Origin: Clostridia bacterium
GTDB taxonomy: Bacteria > Bacillota > Clostridia > UMGS1883
Reading direction: 5' to 3'
Length of the DNA: 39,342 nucleotides
Assembly (NCBI GenBank): GCA_017466275.1
Contig: JAFTUL010000013.1
Span: forward strand, 1 to 39,342
In this document: piece after piece, positions 6,127 through 13,915 of the stretch
Numbering within the stretch: the stretch's first letter is position 1
Layout of the letters: every line of letters starts with the position of its first letter
The notes under the pieces: generated by a model
What the model was told of the DNA's origin: nothing
The model's input: the letters and a program-made list of their open reading frames with translations, nothing else
Databases searched by the model: none
Made by a program: the position numbers and the translations under genes

Positions 6127-7305
6127 TTACGGTGTGATGTACACTTTAGTGTACAAAGGGATGTTTTTCGACATCCAACCTATATCATCAGGATGCATAC
6201 GCACGCATCCGTGGGAAATTTTCATCCCAAGCCGTCCGTCGTATGGCTTTCCGTTGTATCTTATAAGGTAGGAATGGAACGCATATCCGCGGTAAAACCG
6301 CATTATCGGACCGCAATAATGGTCGGGATAAGTCCACCTTGACTGCCACTGAAAATATTCAAACTGACCCTCAATGGTGGGGGTTTTCGGTGCTCCTATC
6401 GAGCAGGGGAATGTATAAAGAAGAGTCCAGTTATTTTTGTTCCCCTTAAAGACATTGACCGCAAAATCCTTTTTCGATACCCAGAGCAGATATTCCGTTT
6501 TGCTTTCGACATTTTTTTCGTTTACGAAAGCTTCCTTTACAAAATCATCGGAATACACCGACTTTGTAAGGCTTACTTCCGACAAGTATGGATTGTTTTC
6601 CAGTTTATAGTTGCAGGCAAAATAAACTGCAACCTTTGAAAGAGGGACATAGGGCATTGAATCAACGGCAAACACGGGAGATGCAAGATTCTGCGGCTCA
6701 TTTCCTATAATAGCATAAATATCACCGAGATAAAAAGTCATCTGATGATAATTGTCCGTATAAAGCTTAAAATAAGGCTTATCCTCATTAAAATGAGGCT
6801 CGTATTCTATTGCAAGCGCGTCAAAGAGGTCGGTGGTAACGTATATATCATCATCCTTTATGATATATTTGTACTCGGTCTGTGGCTTACCCTTTATTTT
6901 AATAATTGCCTCTTTTTCCCAATAGCAATCGAGTCCAATCCTGACTTCCTCCTGTGTGTCTATGATATGACTCATACTGTACGTTCCGTTGTATGCCATA
7001 CCTTTCGCACCGTCCTCTGCCACAATGAGAAACTTCATCCCCGACGGATAGTATGGCAAGCTGAAGCTTATTTCAAATTCGGTCTGTCCGCGTTTTAGGC
7101 CGTGAGAAACGGTGTCAAAGCAAATAATCCCCGTTTCATCGTGGAGGGTAAAGGTTACATCCTGCTCTGTAATTGTGGGAATATCTCCGACAGTAAACTT
7201 TACTGTAAGCGAATTTCTCAATTCCTCCTGTGCAGATGCTTGTACCGACAAACCGCACAGAATTATGAGAACTAATACGGGTACGCACTTTTTCAAAAGC
7301 TTCAT
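6127..7305 (-). CDS. Secreted L,D-transpeptidase (YkuD domain)
   Basis: A 392-aa exported protein. It has a signal peptide (about 1-25, cleavage near ASA-QE), then a beta-rich region with a stalk-like and copper-amine-oxidase-N-like appearance (about 140-235, including YVTTDLFDALAIEYEP), and a C-terminal YkuD domain (about 268-392). The catalytic signature is HSYLIRYNG followed by KISHGCVRMHPDDIGWM, with the nucleophilic Cys in SHGCVRM. YkuD enzymes make 3-3 cross-links in peptidoglycan or attach proteins to it. The start has GGAGGGG upstream and a consensus promoter. It is a single-gene unit, divergent from the ParC-type gene. Its stop lies 14 bases from structured element copy 1, which may serve as its 3' end. 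Confidence 0.9.
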   Translation of the reverse strand: MKLLKKCVPVLVLIILCGLSVQASAQEELRNSLTVKFTVGDIPTITEQDVTFTLHDETGIICFDTVSHGLKRGQTEFEISFSLPYYPSGMKFLIVAEDGAKGMAYNGTYSMSHIIDTQEEVRIGLDCYWEKEAIIKIKGKPQTEYKYIIKDDDIYVTTDLFDALAIEYEPHFNEDKPYFKLYTDNYHQMTFYLGDIYAIIGNEPQNLASPVFAVDSMPYVPLSKVAVYFACNYKLENNPYLSEVSLTKSVYSDDFVKEAFVNEKNVESKTEYLLWVSKKDFAVNVFKGNKNNWTLLYTFPCSIGAPKTPTIEGQFEYFQWQSRWTYPDHYCGPIMRFYRGYAFHSYLIRYNGKPYDGRLGMKISHGCVRMHPDDIGWMSKNIPLYTKVYITP

Positions 7306-7322
7306 AGAAACCCCTCCATAAG

Positions 7323-7351
7323 ATTATACATTCAAAAAGAACTTTAGTCAA
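7323..7351 (-). promoter_or_regulatory. Promoter of the L,D-transpeptidase gene
   Basis: On the minus strand -35 TTGACT (complement of 7346-7351), 17-bp spacer, -10 TATAAT (complement of 7323-7328), then GGAGGGG and the ATG about 18 bases on. Confidence 0.8.
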
Positions 7352-7383
7352 TAAATTAAAAAGGAAATTTTTGTCCGTAAAAG

Positions 7384-7412
7384 TTGCTTTTTTTTAATAA
7401 ATATGATATACT
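7384..7412 (+). promoter_or_regulatory. Promoter of the parC-cysteine desulfurase-thiI operon
   Basis: TTGCTT (7384-7389), 17-bp spacer that is almost all A/T, TATACT (7407-7412). The ATG at 7445 has GGAGG upstream. It is divergent from the L,D-transpeptidase promoter, with 32 bp between the two -35 boxes. Confidence 0.75.
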
Positions 7413-7444
7413 GATTACATATATGCAGTTTTGGAGGAAATTAC

Positions 7445-9631
7445 ATGAGTGAAGAAAAAATTTCATTATCTCTGGAGGGCATAACCGAAACTCTGGAAAA
7501 AAACTATATGCCCTATACCATGAGCGTAATCATATCCCGTGCAATTCCCGAGATTGACGGTTTTAAGCCGTCACACAGAAAGCTTCTGTACACCATGTAC
7601 AAGATGGGGCTTCTTGGCGGAGGCCGTACCAAGAGTGCCAATGTTGTCGGCTCTACAATGAAGCTGAATCCCCACGGTGATATGGCAATATATGAAACTA
7701 TGGTGCGTCTTACCGAGGGACATATGGCACTACTGCACCCACTTGTTGATTCAAAGGGTAACTTCGGCCGACATTACAGCAGTAATATGGCGTTTGCCGC
7801 ATCCCGTTATACAGAGGTAAAGCTTCTTCCCATTTGTAACGAAATTTTCGGTGACATTGATAAAAACACCGTTGAGTTTGTGGATAACTATGACGGTACG
7901 ATGAAAGAGCCGTCTTTACTCCCCACGGCATTTCCAAACATTCTGGTAAATCCCAATCAGGGTATTGCCGTTGGTATGGCGAGCAACATTGCGTCCTTTA
8001 ACCTCCGTGAAATATGTGCCGCAACAACTGCACTTCTTAAGGATAAGAATGCAAACCTTGGTGAATTTATTGAGGGACCTGATTTTTCAACAGGCGGTTT
8101 TCTTCTCCGTAATGATGAAGTTATGGAGAAAATTTTCTCCACAGGTACTGGAAGTGTAAAGGTCCGTGCAAAATATAATTACGACAAAAAGCAGAATATA
8201 ATAGAAATAACCGAAATCCCCTACACCACCACCATTGAGGCAATCATTGACAAACTGACAGAGCTTATCAAGGGCGGAAAGCTTCGCGACCTTAATGACG
8301 TGCGTGACGAAACCGACAAGTCGGGTCTTAAGATTACATTGGAGCTTAAGAGAGGTGTTGACCCCGAAAAGCTGATGGCACGCCTTTACAAGCAGACTCC
8401 ACTCGAGGACAGTTTCAGCTGTAATTTCAACATCCTTATAAACGGTGAGCCTAAGGTAATGGGCGTAAGGGAAATTCTCCGTCACTGGATTGATTTCCGT
8501 ACAGAATGTATCCGCAGAATGCTCCTTTTCGATATTGAAAAGAAAGAGGCAAGGCTCCACCTTTTGGAGGGTCTTGAAAAAATACTCCTTGATATTGACA
8601 AGGCAATCTACATTGTCCGCAACACTCCCGAGGATGCAATGGTTGTGCCAAACCTTATGGCAGGCTTTGGAATCGACAAAATTCAGGCGGAATTTGTTGC
8701 GGAAATCAAGCTCCGTAATTTAAACAAGGAATACATCTTAAAACGCACAAGCGAGATTGAAAAGCTTATTGAAGAAATTGCCGACCTTAAGAAAACTGCG
8801 GAAAGTGATGCAAGAATCCGCAAGCTGATTGCAAAACAGCTTGACGAAATTGCAAAGAAATACGGTACAGACAGAAAGACCATAGTTATTGACGCAGGTG
8901 AGGAAACGGTAGAGCCTGCTGAAAGCTTTATCGAGGACTATAATGTAAAGGTATTTATGTCCCGTGAGAATTATTTCAAGAAAATTACCCTCGTTTCCCT
9001 CCGTGCCGCTTCCGAGCAGAAGTTTAAGGAGGGTGACGAGCTTTTGTGCGAGGCTGATGCAACCAATAAGATGGAAATGCTCTTCTTCTCGGACAAGCAG
9101 AATGTATATAAGATGAAGCTTTACGATATTCCCGATACAAAGGCAAGTGCCCTGGGCGAATATCTCCCCAACCTTATCGGTATGGAGCCTGATGAAAAGA
9201 TACTTTATGCAACACCTGCTTATGATTTTGGCGGATTTATGCTGTTTGCATTTGAAAGCGGTAAAATTGCAAAGGTTGATATGAAAGGCTACGAAACCAA
9301 AACCAACCGTAAGAAGCTGACAAACGCCTACGGTAAGGGCAAGATTATAGGAATGCTCTACTGCAAGGAGGAAACTGAGGTAGCACTGTTCAGCAATATC
9401 GACAAGTGTGTTGTGTTTAATACAAAGGATATTATGACAAAGACCAGCCGTTCGAGTCAGGGCGTGCAGGTAATGACAATGAGAAGAAAATCCCTGCTGA
9501 CAAGAATTGAATTGCCTGAGGTTTCATTAAAGTCCACGGCAGGATATGAAGCAAGGACAATTCCCTCTTCTGGATATTATCTCAAAGACGAGGATAGCAG
9601 TACAGTACAGACAACATTATTTGACGAATAA
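7445..9631 (+). CDS. parC: DNA topoisomerase IV subunit A (ParC-like), without an adjacent parE
   Basis: A 728-aa type IIA topoisomerase breakage-reunion subunit. The catalytic tyrosine is Y122 (AASRYTE), the winged-helix QRDR segment is NPHGDMAIYE (about 75-84), and the tower/coiled-coil dimerisation region ends near residue 495. A short C-terminal beta-pinwheel (about 500-700) lacks a GyrA box, so it is ParC-like and not a second GyrA. It should decatenate chromosomes together with a ParE partner. Usually parE lies immediately upstream; here the upstream gene is the divergent L,D-transpeptidase, so the partner must be elsewhere or be GyrB. The position matching quinolone-contact Ser80 of E. 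coli ParC is Met80. It is followed after 11 bp by the cysteine desulfurase gene. Confidence 0.9.
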   Translation: MSEEKISLSLEGITETLEKNYMPYTMSVIISRAIPEIDGFKPSHRKLLYTMYKMGLLGGGRTKSANVVGSTMKLNPHGDMAIYETMVRLTEGHMALLHPLVDSKGNFGRHYSSNMAFAASRYTEVKLLPICNEIFGDIDKNTVEFVDNYDGTMKEPSLLPTAFPNILVNPNQGIAVGMASNIASFNLREICAATTALLKDKNANLGEFIEGPDFSTGGFLLRNDEVMEKIFSTGTGSVKVRAKYNYDKKQNIIEITEIPYTTTIEAIIDKLTELIKGGKLRDLNDVRDETDKSGLKITLELKRGVDPEKLMARLYKQTPLEDSFSCNFNILINGEPKVMGVREILRHWIDFRTECIRRMLLFDIEKKEARLHLLEGLEKILLDIDKAIYIVRNTPEDAMVVPNLMAGFGIDKIQAEFVAEIKLRNLNKEYILKRTSEIEKLIEEIADLKKTAESDARIRKLIAKQLDEIAKKYGTDRKTIVIDAGEETVEPAESFIEDYNVKVFMSRENYFKKITLVSLRAASEQKFKEGDELLCEADATNKMEMLFFSDKQNVYKMKLYDIPDTKASALGEYLPNLIGMEPDEKILYATPAYDFGGFMLFAFESGKIAKVDMKGYETKTNRKKLTNAYGKGKIIGMLYCKEETEVALFSNIDKCVVFNTKDIMTKTSRSSQGVQVMTMRRKSLLTRIELPEVSLKSTAGYEARTIPSSGYYLKDEDSSTVQTTLFDE

Positions 9632-9642
9632 GGAATCTTATT

Positions 9643-10755
9643 ATGATATATTTCGACAATTCAGCAACAACTCCACCTGCGGTGGAAGTTATTGACACCA
9701 TAACTGAATATATGGCTACAAGCTTTGGCAATCCGTCAAGCCGACATAGTTTGGGGCTTCAGGCGGAGAAGCTTGTGACCGATGCAAGGAAAAAGGTTGC
9801 CGCGGCACTTTCCGTTACTCCCGACGAGGTGTACTTTACCTCGGGCGGTACGGAAAGCGACAATATCGCAATCTTAGGTGCGGCAAACATCAAAAAGGGC
9901 AAGCGGATTGTAACAACCGCTATTGAACACCCTGCGGTGCTTCACTGTATGGATTATCTGGAAACGCAGGGCTTTCAGGTGATACGGATAAAGCCACAGC
10001 CCGACGGTACGGTTAAATTCACCGACATTGCTGATGCTATCACCCCCGACACCGTACTCGTAAGCATTATGCACGTCAACAACGAAACAGGTGCAGTTAT
10101 GCCAGTTGAAAAAATCGGCGGTATTTTAAAAAGAATTGCACCGAGAGCACTTTTCCACGTTGACGGAGTGCAGTCATTCGGGCATATCCCCGTGAAGCCT
10201 GCTACTTGGGGGATTGACCTCTTTTCCGTAAGCAGTCACAAAATTCACGGACCGAAAGGAATCGGTGCACTTTATATAAGGAAAGGCGTTTCCTTAAAGC
10301 CCACCGTTTTCGGCGGAGGTCAGGAGAAAAACATCCGCAGCGGAACAGAAAATGTGGGTGCTATTGCAGGACTTGGCAAGGCGTGTGAGCTGATTAACCT
10401 TGCCGACGGCACAAAAGTGGCTGAAATCAAGCAATATCTTAAAGAAAACCTGCTGAAACTTGACGGCAGTATATATAACGGTGGCGGAGCAAGTGAAAGT
10501 CCGTATGTCCTCAACATATCATTCGGGAAAATCCGCTCGGAAATTATGTTAAATGCCCTTTCCAATGAGGGGATTTATGTTTCAAGCGGTAGTGCCTGTG
10601 CCTCGGGAAGTCACGGAAGCCACGTGCTTTCCGAAATGAATGTTCCCCTCCCCGACAGTGCAATCAGGTTCAGCCTGTCAAGGTACAACACCATTGATGA
10701 GGCAAAGACAGTAGCCCAAAAAGTAACAGAAATTGCAAAAAATTTAAGAGTATAA
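9643..10755 (+). CDS. Cysteine desulfurase (NifS/IscS type)
   Basis: A 370-aa PLP enzyme that removes sulfur from cysteine as a protein persulfide. Visible landmarks: DNSATT near the N-terminus, GGTESDN (PLP phosphate), His96 (AIEHPA, stacks on PLP), the PLP lysine K200 (SSHKIHGPKG) and the catalytic Cys319 in SSGSACASGSH. It is directly followed by thiI (12-bp gap), the arrangement of dedicated NifZ/IscS-ThiI pairs in Firmicutes. I therefore infer that it donates sulfur to ThiI for 4-thiouridine in tRNA; a general Fe-S role is also possible. Confidence 0.93.
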   Translation: MIYFDNSATTPPAVEVIDTITEYMATSFGNPSSRHSLGLQAEKLVTDARKKVAAALSVTPDEVYFTSGGTESDNIAILGAANIKKGKRIVTTAIEHPAVLHCMDYLETQGFQVIRIKPQPDGTVKFTDIADAITPDTVLVSIMHVNNETGAVMPVEKIGGILKRIAPRALFHVDGVQSFGHIPVKPATWGIDLFSVSSHKIHGPKGIGALYIRKGVSLKPTVFGGGQEKNIRSGTENVGAIAGLGKACELINLADGTKVAEIKQYLKENLLKLDGSIYNGGGASESPYVLNISFGKIRSEIMLNALSNEGIYVSSGSACASGSHGSHVLSEMNVPLPDSAIRFSLSRYNTIDEAKTVAQKVTEIAKNLRV

Positions 10756-10767
10756 AGGACAATTATT

Positions 10768-11952
10768 ATGAAAGAAATCATTCTTGTAAAATACGGTGAA
10801 ATCATCCTCAAAGGGCTTAACAGAAGCAAGTTTGAGGATATGCTCATAAAAAACATCAGAAAAGTTGTGGGCAGAGATAACATCAAGTCAATAAAAAAAC
10901 AGCAGGCGGTTATCTACATTGACCCTGCCGACCATACAGATGCGGATGCACTTATGGAAAAGCTCCGTAAGGTTTTCGGTATACTTTTCATTGCCAAGGC
11001 AGGCGTATTCCCCAAGGATATGGACGTAATCCTTTCCGAGGGTGCAGACTATGTATGTGAAAGTATGTACGGTGCACAGACCTTTAAGGTAGAGGCGAAG
11101 AGAAGTGATAAGAAATTCCCCTTTGACTCCCCTGCAATCAGCCGTGAAATGGGCGGTGCAATCCTTTCCAGGCTTCACAAAATCAAGGTGCAGGTGAAAA
11201 ACCCCGAGGTTCTTGTCCGCGTGGAAATCCGCGACAATGAAGCATACGTTTACGCAAACAGTGCACAGTGTGAGGGTCCGGGCGGTATGCCCACAGGCTC
11301 CAGCGGAAAGGCGACAATACTCCTTTCGGGCGGTATTGACAGCCCTGTTGCGGCGTGGATGATTGCAAAAAGAGGTGTGGAGCTTGATGCCGTGCATTTC
11401 TTCTCCCCCCCGTACACAAGCGAGAGGGCAAAGGAAAAGGTTATCGAGCTTGCGAGAATTGTAGCAGGTTATACAGGCAGATTTAACCTTTATATAGTAC
11501 CATTCACCGAGCAACAGCTTGCAATCCGTGACAATTGCCCCGAGGACCATCTGACACTTATTATGAGAAGAATGATGATGATGACGGCAGAGAGAATTGC
11601 TCTTAAAAACAATTCCCTTGCACTTATCACGGGCGAAAGCCTCGGTCAGGTAGCAAGCCAGACTATTCAGGCACTTGGCGTTACAAACGAGGTTATGACC
11701 ACAATCCCCGTTTTCCGTCCCCTTATCGGTATGGATAAGAATGAGATTGTGGACATTGCAAGAAAAATCGGTACATTTGAAACATCCATTCTCCCCTACG
11801 AGGATTGCTGTACCGTATTTACGCCTAAGCACCCCACAACAAAGCCGACTTTGGAAAAGATTTTGGAAAGTCAGAGCAAGATTGATATAGAATATTGGGT
11901 AAATAAGGCGGTTGAGGAAACCGATTGGGTACTTATTGAACCGAATGCGTAA
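10768..11952 (+). CDS. thiI: tRNA 4-thiouridine synthase ThiI (no rhodanese domain)
   Basis: A 394-aa protein that adenylates and thiolates U8 of tRNA. An N-terminal ferredoxin-like plus THUMP region (about 1-165) binds tRNA, and the PP-loop ATP pyrophosphatase follows with SGGIDSPVA at about 187-195. Late conserved motifs are GESLGQVASQT and YEDCCTVFTPKHP. It stops there: the rhodanese domain that carries the persulfide Cys in E. coli ThiI is absent, as in Bacillus. Sulfur is therefore likely passed straight from the upstream cysteine desulfurase to the PP-loop domain cysteines. Same operon as parC and the desulfurase. Confidence 0.95.
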   Translation: MKEIILVKYGEIILKGLNRSKFEDMLIKNIRKVVGRDNIKSIKKQQAVIYIDPADHTDADALMEKLRKVFGILFIAKAGVFPKDMDVILSEGADYVCESMYGAQTFKVEAKRSDKKFPFDSPAISREMGGAILSRLHKIKVQVKNPEVLVRVEIRDNEAYVYANSAQCEGPGGMPTGSSGKATILLSGGIDSPVAAWMIAKRGVELDAVHFFSPPYTSERAKEKVIELARIVAGYTGRFNLYIVPFTEQQLAIRDNCPEDHLTLIMRRMMMMTAERIALKNNSLALITGESLGQVASQTIQALGVTNEVMTTIPVFRPLIGMDKNEIVDIARKIGTFETSILPYEDCCTVFTPKHPTTKPTLEKILESQSKIDIEYWVNKAVEETDWVLIEPNA

Positions 11953-11956
11953 TTAA

Positions 11957-12040
11957 ATTCGATGTTCGGAGTTCGAAATGAATGTGGGTTTTCGCTATGG
12001 CGAAAACCTTCCATCACTTCGCATTTCGCATTTCGCACTT
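11957..12040 (+). repeat. Palindromic heptamer-repeat element, copy A
   Basis: The 99-bp gap between thiI and the cinA-like gene is filled by an element with 7-nt units on both flanks (TTCGGAG, TTCGAAA on the left; three tandem TTTCGCA units on the right). At the centre GGTTTTCGC pairs with GCGAAAACC over a four-base loop, followed by CTTCCATCA. A second copy lies at 23261-23360. It is palindromic, so the strand is arbitrary. It may be a small non-autonomous mobile repeat. Confidence 0.75.
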
Positions 12041-12051
12041 AAAGGTGTTTT

Positions 12052-12519
12052 ATGACTAACGAACAAATCATTTCAAAATTAGTTGAAAATAACATTACCA
12101 TTTCCACGGCGGAAAGCTGTACTGGCGGCTCTCTTGGAAAGATTATTACATCTGTTTCGGGAGTCAGTGCTATCTACGGTTACGGTTTTATCACCTACGC
12201 TAATGAGGCAAAGGAAAAAATCCTCGGTGTAAAGCACGAAACACTTGAAAGTTATGGTGCAGTAAGCTACCAGACAGCCCTCGAAATGGCAATCGGTGCA
12301 AGGAAAGTTTCGGGAAGCGATATTGCCGTAAGCGTGACGGGAATTGCAGGGCCGGACGGAGGTACTCCCGAAAAGCCCGTGGGACTTGTGTACATTGCAA
12401 TTGCTGACAAGAACGGTGCAGAGTACAGAAAGCTAAGTCTTGACGGCACACGTGGTGAAATACGTGCAAAAACCTGCGACTGTGTTTTCGCCTTTATAAA
12501 AGAAAAACTGAATTTTTAA
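12052..12519 (+). CDS. CinA C-terminal domain protein (PncC, NMN amidohydrolase type)
   Basis: A 155-aa stand-alone CinA C-terminal domain. Family members hydrolyse nicotinamide mononucleotide to nicotinic acid mononucleotide in NAD salvage. The signature ISTAESCTGG (17-26) supplies the nucleophilic Ser, and the conserved VSVTGIAGPDGGTPEKPVGLVYIA segment follows at about 104-127. The N-terminal MoCF domain of full-length CinA is missing, so competence-type names do not apply. AAAGGTG precedes the ATG. It lies directly before recA on the same strand, an association also seen for cinA in other Gram-positive bacteria, but recA has its own SOS promoter here. Confidence 0.92.
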   Translation: MTNEQIISKLVENNITISTAESCTGGSLGKIITSVSGVSAIYGYGFITYANEAKEKILGVKHETLESYGAVSYQTALEMAIGARKVSGSDIAVSVTGIAGPDGGTPEKPVGLVYIAIADKNGAEYRKLSLDGTRGEIRAKTCDCVFAFIKEKLNF

Positions 12520-12528
12520 TTTTCCCTA

Positions 12529-12572
12529 TTGACAAAATAAAAAATCCATTCTATAATAAGAACAGATGTTCG
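12529..12572 (+). promoter_or_regulatory. recA promoter with LexA (SOS) box
   Basis: Perfect -35 TTGACA (12529-12534), 17-bp spacer and -10 TATAAT (12552-12557). Immediately downstream, 12559-12572 reads AGAACAGATGTTCG, matching the Gram-positive LexA site CGAAC-N4-GTTCG at all but one base. It covers the transcription start, so LexA binding would block recA until DNA damage. Confidence 0.92.
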
Positions 12573-12606
12573 CATTGTTTACCTCTATTGGAAAGGATTG
12601 ATATAA

Positions 12607-13617
12607 ATGACAGATGAAAAGAAAGAAGCCCTCGCCCTTGCCATGAGTCAGATTGAAAAGCAGTTTGGTAAAGGCTCTGTTATGAGATTGGGAGAGAGTG
12701 CTCATTACAATGTAGATTCTATTCCCACAGGTGCACTCTCCCTTGATATTGCTCTCGGTATCGGCGGTGTCCCCAAGGGCAGAATTATTGAAATATACGG
12801 ACCTGAGTCCAGCGGTAAGACAACAATTGCACTCCACATAATTGCACAGGCACAGAAACTTGGCGGTGAAGCGGCATTTATTGATGCGGAACACGCTCTT
12901 GACCCTACATATGCAGGTGCACTTGGTGTTGATGTTGATTCATTGGTAGTTTCACAGCCCGATACAGGTGAGCAGGCACTCGAAATTACCGAGGCACTTG
13001 TTCGCAGCGGTGCAATCGATGTAATCGTTGTTGACTCCGTTGCAGCACTTGTTCCCAAGGCGGAAATCGACGGTGAAATGGGCGACAGCCACGTCGGTGT
13101 TCAGGCAAGGCTGATGAGTCAGGCACTCCGTAAATTAGCAGGTGTTGTAAATAAGAGCAACACTATCTGCATATTTATCAATCAGCTCCGTGAAAAAATC
13201 GGCGTTATGTACGGCAATCCCGAAACAACTGCAGGCGGACGTGCACTCAAATTCTACGCATCTGTACGAATGGATGTAAGAAAGATTGAGGTCCTTAAAA
13301 ACGGTAGCGAATTTATTGGTAACCGCACCCGTGTAAAGATTGTGAAGAATAAGGTTGCTCCCCCATTCCGTGAGGCGGAGTTTGATATGATGTACGGCAA
13401 GGGAATCTCGCGTGAGGGTAATATTCTTGACGTAGCGGTAAACCTTGAAATCATCAAAAAGGGTGGTTCGTGGTTCAGCTATAACGACGAAAGACTCGGT
13501 CAGGGCAGAGAAAACGTAAAGAATTATATGATTGAAAACCCCGAATTTACCGATATGATTGAAAATCAGATTCGTGAAAAAATGGGTATGCCCTTACTCG
13601 AAACAAAGTCAGAGTAA
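12607..13617 (+). CDS. recA: Recombinase RecA
   Basis: A 336-aa RecA recombinase for homologous recombination and LexA cleavage. Visible: N-terminal polymerisation helix ([17 protein letters not shown]), Walker [10 protein letters not shown] (65-73), Walker [13 protein letters not shown], loop L1 with [22 protein letters not shown], and the switch [22 protein letters not shown] that includes loop L2. Length is slightly short because the acidic C-terminal tail is brief. AAAGG lies upstream of the ATG. Transcription is from a LexA-controlled promoter at 12529 and ends at the hairpin at 13625. It is encoded head-on to replication from the origin near 29.5 kb. Confidence 0.98.
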   Translation: MTDEKKEALALAMSQIEKQFGKGSVMRLGESAHYNVDSIPTGALSLDIALGIGGVPKGRIIEIYGPESSGKTTIALHIIAQAQKLGGEAAFIDAEHALDPTYAGALGVDVDSLVVSQPDTGEQALEITEALVRSGAIDVIVVDSVAALVPKAEIDGEMGDSHVGVQARLMSQALRKLAGVVNKSNTICIFINQLREKIGVMYGNPETTAGGRALKFYASVRMDVRKIEVLKNGSEFIGNRTRVKIVKNKVAPPFREAEFDMMYGKGISREGNILDVAVNLEIIKKGGSWFSYNDERLGQGRENVKNYMIENPEFTDMIENQIREKMGMPLLETKSE

Positions 13618-13624
13618 TAATAAT

Positions 13625-13655
13625 AAAAAAGGAAGTCTTGCAACTTCCTTTTTTA
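13625..13655 (+). terminator. recA terminator
   Basis: AAAAAAGGAAGT and ACTTCCTTTTTT pair around a short loop with a T-run at the end, eight bases after the recA stop. Confidence 0.9.
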
Positions 13656-13676
13656 TTGTGCTGCTTCATCACATTC

Positions 13677-13914
13677 GGGAAAATGGGATAAATTGATGCA
13701 GAATTATTAAACGGAACCCGTAGGGCTTGCCCGAAGCTGTACATAGGTACTGCGAGGGTGACGTTTGATGATAGTAAAAACGCAAAAAATCAGGGAGTCC
13801 CAAAAGGGACTCCTTTCCTTAATCAATCAAAGAAATTATGTCAATGAACTAAATAAAAGTGTCACTTATAAAATCTTCGCGTTTTTACGTTCTGCGCAAT
13901 TTTGCACATTTTCC
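13677..13914 (+). ncRNA. Structured element, copy 3 (unidentified RNA family, divergent copy)
   Basis: Read on the plus strand this convergent gap between recA and htpG folds like the elements at 5882-6112 and 33503-33733. The closing stem is GGAAAATG with CATTTTCC, extended by AATTG/CAATT and GCAGAA/TTCTGC. The junction stem is AAACG with CGTTT. Hairpin a is AACCC, loop GTA, GGG, a one-base bulge, TT. The linker is GCCCGAA and hairpin b is GCTGTAC, loop ATAG, GTACTGC (one T-T mismatch), followed by GAGGGTGA. The arm stem is GTAAAAACGC (13774-13783) with GCGTTTTTAC (13879-13888). Sequence identity is low outside the linkers, but helix positions, the bulge in hairpin a and loop sizes match. 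The arm content differs and includes a strong hairpin at 13794-13813. I see no promoter of its own. Confidence 0.65.
13794..13816 (-). terminator. Hairpin, likely htpG terminator, inside element copy 3
   Basis: GGAGTCCC, loop of four, GGGACTCC form a perfect 8-bp stem. On the minus strand it is followed by CTGATTTTTT, a good terminator about 100 bases after the htpG stop. On the plus strand TTTCCTT follows, weaker. It lies in the variable arm of the structured element. Confidence 0.55.
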
Positions 13915-13915
13915 T

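Noticed and set aside
5887-6342. 151-codon plus-strand frame over element copy 1
   Set aside because: Half lies in the structured element and half is antisense to the L,D-transpeptidase gene; the apparent start is part of a conserved RNA stem.
10888-11832. 314-codon open frame on the minus strand inside thiI
   Set aside because: Fully antisense to a clear ThiI coding region, with Cys/His-rich nonsense composition, no family resemblance and no ribosome site.
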